From assembly GCA_024226555.1 (NCBI GenBank), contig JAAELO010000508.1, positions 107,279 to 145,111 on the forward strand: DNA of 37,833 nucleotides. Reading direction: 5' to 3'. The stretch is from Desulfobacterales bacterium (GTDB lineage Bacteria; Desulfobacterota; Desulfobacteria; Desulfobacterales; JAAELO01). The notes beneath the pieces are model-generated. The model had not been told where the DNA came from, made no database searches, and saw nothing but the letters and a program-made list of their open reading frames with translations. Position 1 is the stretch's first letter; each line of letters opens with the position of its first letter. Shown here in pieces: positions 26,101-33,200 of this stretch. The position numbers were made by a program, and so were the translations under genes.

Positions 26101-29100
26101 ATCTGCTTCTGGATGTTGCAAAATTTCTGATTTAAATATCTGGTTTGCAGATCCTGTAACAACTGCACCATAAGTTGAATTTTTATAGTTATGATCTGTA
26201 ATCTGTGTATCTATAAACTTAGCGCCTGAAGTTGTGTTTGTACCATCTTCATGTCCATTATTTATTACTACCTTATCAAATTCTATCTCAGCATTGAATA
26301 CAATAACTATTCTAAGATTTGCGACAGTACTTGCTGTACTTCTCCAGCCATTATTTTCATCAGAACCTGTTTTTGATTTTCCTGTAATAAAAATATTCTC
26401 AGGTTCGTAAGTAGAATTGCTCGCAGCTGAGTATATAGTAAAATCACTTTGCAATAGTGAAATAAGTGTATCATCTTTATAAAACTCAATTGATCTTAAT
26501 CTTATGTAATCCGTAGCTCCATAGTTATCTGCAATATCAAAAACAACAGATTTCGCTTTCCATTTAGGAGGTTTAATCTTTTCATCGGTTTGAAATCCCA
26601 TGTAGAATTGGTCTGAAGTTCCATTTACCAATTTATGAGTTCCAACTTTAATTCCATTTTTTGTGAACTCTTTTACAAATTCATCATCACTTATTTCCGT
26701 TGATTCAATATTTGTATATAATGCCTTTAAAGGTCCACGAACAGTATCGAAAACACCCCAACTATTTGTTCCCCCTTTGGTTAAAACCATTCCACCATTA
26801 TCTCCAGAGGCAAGGTCCATACCCATATCGACTTCACGGTCTGCTAATGTGCCAGGAGAAGACTTTGCAAGAGTATTTATAATTTTATTTTCAGCAGGAA
26901 CTGATACAACTTCAGCGAAGGCCATTATTAAACATTTTCCATATGCTTCGTTAGTTGGAGACGTTATTATTTTACCGTTTACTCCTGGCACATGTTCTGG
27001 TGGCAAAGTTATTTTACTTTGAATATCACTTAAATACATAATAGCATCTTTAAAACCATTATTTTTAGTAAAAATTAGCCAGTTATTCTGTACTTCAAGA
27101 GATTTTGTAATAATAATTTGAGGTTCAAATCCACAATCAAATATCTGGCCCGGATCACACATCATGAATGCAGTTGCGCCTTCAACGCCAGTTAGCCCAG
27201 GTTCAATATATGAAAGGTCTTTACCAAAGAAACAGTAGTCTTTTATTATATGGCCTCTATCAGAACTACCTGAATTTCCTATAGTATAATGATCCAAATC
27301 AGGTTCTTCATTGTTATTATAAGTACCACTAAAAGAAGGTGGATTAGATAGATTTAAATATAGTCCCTGAGTTGCTGGAAGCTTATCTGAATATACTCCC
27401 CAGCCTGATGTTGATTCTACATCTTTTGTAAATCTAAAGCATAACTTCATTCCATCCATCTCTGGTGGATTCTTAACCTGTTCTGCAACCCCTCTTCCAG
27501 TCCTTGTATGAAACGCAAATCCATTGTTAGAATTATATCTCCATGGCGTATACATGATAGTTTCAGGATCTGCCACATCAGAAGTGACATGAGGAGATAA
27601 CCTACCAGACCATACTGTTTCTCCATTGGGAATTGATGATTCCCAAACTGTATGCGTGGCCTCAAGGGTTTGGTCTGTAAAAATTACATCAAGATCTTTA
27701 ACCCCAAAATCTGTATAGCTTGTTCCATTATGATGAGAATTATTAATATCAATATGAGTAATATCTATAGGGCTGTTGAATACAATAACCAGAGATTGAT
27801 TTGTTAGTTCATTGTCTGTCAACCATTCATTATATTCGTGCGAGCCTATTAATGAGAGAGAAGTATTAAAAGCATTTTCTGCTTTGTATCTCTCATCATG
27901 CTCTGTAGTTGCATATGTAGTATAATCTGAAGGAGTTAAATCATATCTTGTATCTCCATTGTAAAATTCAATTCTCCTGAATCCTAAATGATCTATTCCC
28001 CCATAGTTATTATGGCATTTAAGAACAACCGATTTCACGTCCTCATATACCTTTTTCTGCTCTTTCTTAGTGGTTTGAAATGCATAAAATTCTGATTCAT
28101 CACCAGAGTTATTTACAGCTTGATATGATCCAAGCTCTAAACCCTTCTCACTAAAACTTCTGATTTCAGTATCATTGGTCTTCAATACATCAGTATGGCT
28201 TAAATAAAGATGTTGATTTTCAGACATATCAGAATCTGCAAATCTAATATTATAACTCCCAAGAATATTTTTTCCAAAAGCAATCCCACCGAATTGATTT
28301 ACTGAGTTCTGAGTTACAAAATCCATTCCAAAATCAAGTTCACGGACCACGCCATTCCCTGTATATGAATGTTCATCGGCAATCTTTACATTTGATGTTT
28401 TATAAGAGATATCATTTAGAGAGAGTATTGCCTGTCTTGGAGAATTTGAAATATTATTATGCTCATTTGATATTTTTCCTTCAACAAGTTCAGGAACATT
28501 TAGAATATCTCTGGCATCATCAGGAGTTAGATCCTCAATTTTATCTGAGTCATTTCCTTTTCGTCCAATTAGTGTATTGTTGTCTACTTTTAAAGAAACA
28601 GGTTCACCAGCAACATCTGCCTTTAGGATTGTATTCTCAACAAAGTTCTCACGAATAACATTGGATGAAGATGTCGCAGTAACAGACACATTTTCTGTAT
28701 TGCTCATCTTAAGAATCAGATTTACTACCTGTTCCACATTTACAGCAGAAGAATTATCTGGAAGAAAATCTGCTTCACTTGAATTACAGTATAAGAAAAG
28801 TATCTCTTTTGAGTCGTCATTGGGATCTTTTACATATAACCCAACTTCATGAACAATAAAACCAGTCGTTACAAATTCATTATCATAAGAAATTGTTATC
28901 TTTACACTCTCATCAGATAGAAGTTCTTTATTTTGAATTGTAGCGTCCTTTTTAATACTACCAATCAGAGAATTATATGTTTCAGGATTCACCACATCTT
29001 CAGGTTTTCCATTTCCTATTTCAGCTCTTATGAATTCTATCTTTTTTGTGGGATCTGCCTGAACCATTGCGATTAGATCAAGACCTTTTGTTGTTACGAT

Positions 29101-29115
29101 GTAGTTGTAGCTCAT
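23194..29115 (-). CDS. Giant phage tail-fibre-like protein, paralogue 3
   Basis: A 1973-residue protein with tail-collar-fibre N-terminus, three ~507-residue fibre repeats and a C-terminal tip ending YYKLIIRRNF. Its first third is closest to giant 2 in protein and in DNA. Repeat 3 carries an extra KKDVLTNNDVLINLTESDF stretch not seen in giants 1 and 4, and shares FTEEDLTEDKYS with giant 2. The tip is the most divergent of the four: where the others have ENMRHVTGQ and GAYKRQNS, it has DNRRHVGSIDYY and GASKRQTEKELIVGTG, although the preceding FFTNEIDWDIWWNSTDSD is shared with giant 4. Different receptor specificity is a fair inference. The start follows AAAAAGGA by 8 bases, at the border of repeat copy F. 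No signal peptide. Confidence 0.93.
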   Translation of the reverse strand: MSYNYIVTTKGLDLIAMVQADPTKKIEFIRAEIGNGKPEDVVNPETYNSLIGSIKKDATIQNKELLSDESVKITISYDNEFVTTGFIVHEVGLYVKDPNDDSKEILFLYCNSSEADFLPDNSSAVNVEQVVNLILKMSNTENVSVTATSSSNVIRENFVENTILKADVAGEPVSLKVDNNTLIGRKGNDSDKIEDLTPDDARDILNVPELVEGKISNEHNNISNSPRQAILSLNDISYKTSNVKIADEHSYTGNGVVRELDFGMDFVTQNSVNQFGGIAFGKNILGSYNIRFADSDMSENQHLYLSHTDVLKTNDTEIRSFSEKGLELGSYQAVNNSGDESEFYAFQTTKKEQKKVYEDVKSVVLKCHNNYGGIDHLGFRRIEFYNGDTRYDLTPSDYTTYATTEHDERYKAENAFNTSLSLIGSHEYNEWLTDNELTNQSLVIVFNSPIDITHIDINNSHHNGTSYTDFGVKDLDVIFTDQTLEATHTVWESSIPNGETVWSGRLSPHVTSDVADPETIMYTPWRYNSNNGFAFHTRTGRGVAEQVKNPPEMDGMKLCFRFTKDVESTSGWGVYSDKLPATQGLYLNLSNPPSFSGTYNNNEEPDLDHYTIGNSGSSDRGHIIKDYCFFGKDLSYIEPGLTGVEGATAFMMCDPGQIFDCGFEPQIIITKSLEVQNNWLIFTKNNGFKDAIMYLSDIQSKITLPPEHVPGVNGKIITSPTNEAYGKCLIMAFAEVVSVPAENKIINTLAKSSPGTLADREVDMGMDLASGDNGGMVLTKGGTNSWGVFDTVRGPLKALYTNIESTEISDDEFVKEFTKNGIKVGTHKLVNGTSDQFYMGFQTDEKIKPPKWKAKSVVFDIADNYGATDYIRLRSIEFYKDDTLISLLQSDFTIYSAASNSTYEPENIFITGKSKTGSDENNGWRSTASTVANLRIVIVFNAEIEFDKVVINNGHEDGTNTTSGAKFIDTQITDHNYKNSTYGAVVTGSANQIFKSEILQHPEADIVDDKTYVDISDEWQINRASGFGMCKIKGTQADRVLKTPYGKEPCMLWVKNLQNEWYVYFHSIGETKVLHLHLSNMENQTSLTHFDEKAFTKEEFYLGKLLSTDSDFMIYAWFGDYFQDTATGEISTVDQKRVMGEKGTSAFFKGSITGKGTQTYKTHIDDIETIIWKTRGGLTGHWNIINKSLNNFQDRYFLNTTDSKQAVSADPAISINGSEITVTTTNNDHDNYLFMVFGRNAEKDTKEYIPWMNQVNHVGTGETDTSIDLGMDFTGENGGMILHKHLNEAWSWIISDTLRGSGKELHTDGSNAESVSSETIKEFTEDGIKVGTADRLNRLNSEIATFGFQTTHKTQPTRRTVKSAVFKLADAWGGGNMGVRRIEFYKKDVLTNNDVLINLTESDFDVYATNEYTLREAKNAFITSGFKKDSADNTSWYTSQNSEQVLIIVFKTAKEVDYIRVDNFHHNGTLIDEGVRNAKVYFTEEDLTEDKYSNFSFNDEVPNSELVYDGVFDQHHASNAECYTQYLYTPWHYNPQTGFGFFTHKGNGTEIKIENVFGKQPTMIWTKNLNDSSSWVTYSKVVGEKKYGVLDTDVAINLSETEFFKEINSNELKFGLQNNVNDLNDNHISYVWVGDDMSTLGNPQEAFGVVGTSLFTEKKSADSEIELGFKPDTVLTKKIASSHWAVHCRKNKENIFDSYVYLNNSNVITTRTEGNNSNFWIEGTKLRFGTDWVGDRLICAFAKDTYKPQGKSIVIHGSESKPSLFSIANGFNKYQAVDKLIGYDRNVVFSFNEGDGTYYIKLNMDGTITLKNQNCFYGDTNPNNGQDFFDVEEYKMFSPSGSVVPGIYIGKIVIQNDAILDVQKFQTGTKAKVDWFPVSNNSMYIKDNPFFTNEIDWDIWWNSTDSDDNRRHVGSIDYYNDGSGGRGTGASKRQTEKELIVGTGLSHVYHSNTSGDPIYSNSGYYKLIIRRNF

Positions 29116-29119
29116 TAAT

Positions 29120-29232
29120 TATTTCCTTTTTAGTAATTGTCTTTTGAAAAAACTACTGCGTTTCTTTTAAATTATATTTTTTGGATATTTTATTAATTAT
29201 AGGAGGGACAATCACTGGTTATTTATTTTTTA
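29120..29232. repeat. MITE-like element, copy F (probably partial)
   Basis: The left part CCTTTTTAGTAATTGTCTTTT followed by ACTACTGCG matches copy C and the left end of copy B. The right part holds ATCACTGGTTATTTATTTTTT, shared with copies D and E. The middle is shortened. As in copy C, the left border supplies the AAGGA ribosome site of the adjoining giant gene. Borders are approximate. Confidence 0.45.
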
Positions 29233-29239
29233 TAAAAAA

Positions 29240-29260
29240 GGGAGGACTCAAGGGTCTCCC
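29240..29260. repeat. GGGAG...CTCCC hairpin
   Basis: GGGAG (29240-29244) with CTCCC (29256-29260) around a loop containing CTCAAGG. It is related to the hairpins at 8472-8494 and 15064-15088. Confidence 0.4.
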
Positions 29261-29353
29261 TACAAAAGAATCATCATTCTTAATAACAAATTATGATACT
29301 TTCCTAAAATTCATGCCTGCAAGGCCATGAATAGAAATTCAAGTAAAAACCTC

Positions 29354-29408
29354 TGGATTCCTGATACGCTCCCAAAAAACAAGTTTCTTGTATCGTTCTG
29401 GAATGACG
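29354..29408. repeat. REP-like palindrome, inverted orientation
   Basis: TGGATTCCTGATAC on the left and GTATCGTTCTGGAATGACGG on the right form the arms, with GATAC/GTATC and an inner AAACAAG/CTTG pairing. The orientation is opposite to the copy at 29487. Confidence 0.5.
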
Positions 29409-29486
29409 GTCAATTATATGGATTCCGCAATAACTTTTACAAAACTAAAACAGAACAAGATTTGTGTTCGAACAACAAAATCAGGT

Positions 29487-29543
29487 GTCATTCCCGAGCC
29501 GCAGATTATGTTTGTTTTTTACATATTCTGCAAGTCGGGAATC
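29487..29543. repeat. REP-like hairpin at the 3' end of the giant 4 operon
   Basis: GTCATTCCCGA (from 29487) and TCGGGAATC (to 29543) enclose GCAGATTATGT and ACATATTCTGC. The copy is nearly the same as that after giant 1 and begins about 20 bases past the stop of the DUF4376-like gene. Confidence 0.75.
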
Positions 29544-29563
29544 TTTTAAAACCACCTAACTTT

Positions 29564-30091
29564 TTAAATCACAAACTCAACTTCATAATTTTCTACTTCA
29601 ACGTCAGATAGTACCATTATCTCAGAGGAAATTCTTTCCATCTCTTCAAATGTCTTTTTCACATGGGTATTTACTTCCATTCCCATTTTAATAATATCTG
29701 CATTTGTCACATCCCTCCATCCTGAAAGAGTATACCACTTTGTGACCTCACTTGAATCAGAATCTTCCTTTGCAAGCATATATGCTCCTGTTATTTTCGT
29801 TTGACCGGCATCATCTGTATCCAGTGTAAAATCTTCGCAGGTCATCTCAGTCATTTCTATACCTGAAGTTTCAACCTCTTTACGAATTGATGCTGCTTCT
29901 TCAATTTTTAAAAGCTTTGCATCAGGTTTTTCAGGTTCCTTCCAGTAGTAGGAGTTTTCTGTACCTTCAACCAGTTCACAAGTACTTTCCGGTGTTGGTC
30001 TTTCCTGATTAATTACCACAAATCCTTCAGGACAGTTTTTTCCTTTTACCTGAATAGTTTCTCCAACTTTTCCAAATATTCTTTCAACCAT
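29564..30091 (-). CDS. DUF4376-like phage tail-fibre-associated protein
   Basis: A 175-residue protein. Residues about 62-160 match the DUF4376 pattern found in phage tail-fibre regions: an Arg-rich first helix (EEAASIRKEVE), FTLDTDDAGQTKITGAYMLA, a W residue followed by LSGWRDVTNADIIKMGMEV and the HVKKTFEEMERI helix. The N-terminal part has CPEGFVVINQERP and YYWKEP, similar to fibre-assembly (chaperone) proteins. It starts two bases after the stop of the small membrane protein, with AGGAGA lying inside the end of that gene, so translation is probably coupled. It is the only gene of this type in the window, and so could serve giant 4 alone or all four giants. Its role as chaperone is inferred from family and position. 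Confidence 0.8.
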   Translation of the reverse strand: MVERIFGKVGETIQVKGKNCPEGFVVINQERPTPESTCELVEGTENSYYWKEPEKPDAKLLKIEEAASIRKEVETSGIEMTEMTCEDFTLDTDDAGQTKITGAYMLAKEDSDSSEVTKWYTLSGWRDVTNADIIKMGMEVNTHVKKTFEEMERISSEIMVLSDVEVENYEVEFVI

Positions 30092-30093
30092 TT

Positions 30094-30243
30094 TTATCTC
30101 CTAAATTTTTTAATATAACTTTTAAACTTTATAAAAAACTCTTCAACCTTTATTATTCCATCAATAATTGCAGTTATTAAAAATACGAATACCATTACAA
30201 TTACTGCTATTAATACTCCTAAATTATTAAATAGATTTTTCAT
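30094..30243 (-). CDS. 49-residue single-helix membrane protein
   Basis: A 49-residue open frame placed exactly between giant 4 and the DUF4376-like gene. Its ATG at 30243 is 14 bases after the giant 4 stop, with AAGAAG in that gap as ribosome site, and its stop is 2 bases before the next ATG. Residues about 8-29 (LGVLIAVIVMVFVFLITAII) form one membrane helix, followed by a basic C-terminus (KFKSYIKKFRR). The tight packing on both sides argues it is real. A holin-like or membrane-anchoring role would be guesswork. I see no copy of it after giants 1, 2 or 3. Confidence 0.7.
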   Translation of the reverse strand: MKNLFNNLGVLIAVIVMVFVFLITAIIDGIIKVEEFFIKFKSYIKKFRR

Positions 30244-30257
30244 AGTAATTCTTCTTT

Positions 30258-33200
30258 TTAAAATTTTCTTTTTATTACAAGCTTGTAATATCCATTTTTT
30301 GAATCCATTCCATCACCACAAAAAGAAAATAATGTAAACGTTTTTGCAGAGCCAACAATTATTTCATTGGAATTTTGCCTTTTATATGCTCCCATACCGC
30401 AACCATTGTTTGACAAATCATAATAAAATTGACCTGTTACATGCCTCATGTTTTCATCTGAATCAGTACTATTCCACCAAATATCCCAGTCAATTTCATT
30501 TGTAAAAAATGGATTATCCTTAATATACATCGTGTTTACTCCAACTGGAAACCAGTCTACAATAGTATTTGTTCCTGTCTGGAATTTTTCCACATCAAGA
30601 ATTGCATCATTCTGAATTACAATTTTTCCAATATAAATACCTGGAACTACTGATCCTGAAGGAGAATACATTTTGTACTTTTCAACATCAAAAAAATCCT
30701 GACCACTGTTTGAATTTGTTCTTCCATAGAAACAATTCTCATTTTTAAGAGTAATCGTTCCATCTATATTGAGTTTGATATAGTATGTTCCATCACCCTC
30801 GTTGAATGAAAAAACTACATTTCGTTTATATCCAATCAATTTCTCTACTGCCTGATATTCATTAAAACCATTTGCAATTGAAAAAAGAGATGGATTAGAT
30901 TCTGAACCATGAATTACTAATGATTTTCCCTGTGGTTTGTATGTATCTTTTGCAAAAGCACAAATTAAATGATCAGAACTAAATGCGGTTCCAAATTTTA
31001 ATTTAGTACCTTCCATCCACTTGTTACTGTCTCCTATGTTTTTAGCATCAGGTAAATCTATATAAAACATTGAATCAAACATATTTTCATTTCTTGAAAA
31101 TAAGATTTTCCATTCACCCCCATCTATGTACAAAGCTTTTATGAGTAAAACTTCTGTTTCAAAACCTAATTCAATTTCTAAATCACCTGCTTTCACTTCA
31201 GTAAATAAACTTGTTCCAGTTATCCCAAAAGCTTCCTGAGGATTGCCAAGAGTTGACATATCATCACCAACCCAAACATAGGTGATATAATCATTATTTA
31301 GGTCATTCTCACTGTTCCCAAATTCAAAAAGATCTTTATTTATTTTTTTAAATGTATTTGCATCATAATTATTTAATTTATTATTTGTACTCAGATACCC
31401 ATAATAGTTTTCTCCTGTAACGTTACTATATGTCATCCAATTAGTTGTACTTGATAGATTTTTGTTCCAGATCATAGTTGGTTGTTTACCAAGTATATTA
31501 GGAATAGTTATCTCTGTACCATTCCCTTTGTGAGTAAAAAAGCCAAACCCCGTCTGTGGATTATAGTGCCACGGTGTATATAAATATTGAGTATAACATT
31601 CTGAATTAGATGCATGGTGCTGATCAAAAACACCATCATATACAAGTTCTGTATTAGGAACTTCACTATTATATGAAATATTCGCAGAATCTTCTTCAGT
31701 ATACTCATAATCAGTAAAGTATACTTTCGTATTTTTAACCCCAATATCAGTATTTGAACCTGTTGCATGAAAATTGTTAACTCTAATATAGTCAATATCC
31801 TGAGTATTTGTAAAAACTATTATTAGAACCTGATTTGTTGTTTGCCCTGCTGAAGTATTCCATCCTTTATTTGGTGTAACACCTATTTTACTTCCAGAAG
31901 TAATAAAAGCATATTTGGCATCCTGATCATTATCACTACTTGTTGAATAAGCTTTAAAATCAGTATCACCCATATTAATAGGAGTATCACCTTTAAAAAA
32001 TTCTATACGCCTTACTCCCATATATGAAGGATCACCCCAGCTATCTTCAAATTTAAAAATTACTGATTTTACTTTTTCCCGGGTTGTTGGTTTAGTTTTA
32101 TGGGTTGTTTGAAATCCAAAAGTTGCAATCTCACTATTAAGTTTATTAAGATTCGCTTGAGAGCCGACTCTAATACCACTTGATGTATATTCATTTAACG
32201 ATTCACTTGCAGAAGCTTCTGCATTAGTAGCATCTGGAACTAAGTATTTTTCAGGTCCTCTCAAAGTATCTGACATAATCCAACTAAAATTGTCATCAAG
32301 AGATTTGTTAATAATCATTCCACCATTATCACCAGTAAAATCAAGACCAAGATCAATATGTGTATCTGTCGCACCAGTTCCAATATGAGTTTTATGCTTC
32401 ATCCATGGAATATATTCTTTAGTATCTTTATCTGCTGTTCTTCCAAAAACCATAAAAATTATGGTATCAAGAGCAGGTGTAGAAGTATTAACAGAAACTT
32501 TACTTCCATTAACTGAAATTCCATTCACAGAAGGCATTGTTTCATTAGCATCAAGATAATATCCATCCTGAAAATTGTTTAAACTTTTATTTATAAGATT
32601 CCATTTTCCAGTACCATCCGTTCTCGATTTCCAAATTATTGTTTCAATATCATCGATATGTGTTTCATAAACATCTGTTCCTGCTGTTGACTTAGTTCCT
32701 TTGAAAAAAGCTGTTGTACCCTTAATCCCCATAACTCTTTTGTTATCTTCAGGAACTACTTCACCTGTTCCTGAATCCTGGAAATAATCACCAAACCATG
32801 CATAAATAATATATTCACCCGGATCAGCTGCTCCAAGATAGAATTCATCTTTTGAATATGGAACAACAACTCCTGTACCATCTTCACTTTTATAACCTTT
32901 AAAATTTGAAGTTGCGCCTTCTGCCTGAGGTGTGTCCAATCGTAAGTCCATACCAGCACCTAAGGCATGGAAATATGTTATCCAACCTGTTGCACTATTA
33001 ATGTTTTTCCACCAGAACATTGCAGGTTCTTTTCCAAAAGGTGTTCTTAAAACTCTGTTTGCAGAAGTCCCCTGAATTTTACACATTCCAAAACCGGAAG
33101 CTCTGTTTACCTGCCACTCATCTGATATATCCACATAGATTTTGTCATCTATATCATCTGATGCAGGGTGCTGAAGTATATTTGATTTGAAAATCCTATT

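Larger units (their letters stand above)
29116..29563. other. Repeat-filled gap between the DUF4376-like gene and giant 3
   Basis: No convincing gene. A plus-strand open frame at 29327-29611 runs through two REP palindromes and into the end of the DUF4376-like gene, so I rejected it. The gap holds repeat copy F, a GGGAG...CTCCC hairpin and two REP-like palindromes. Confidence 0.6.

Noticed and set aside
29327-29611. 94-codon plus-strand frame
   Set aside because: It reads through two REP palindromes and into the end of the DUF4376-like gene on the other strand.
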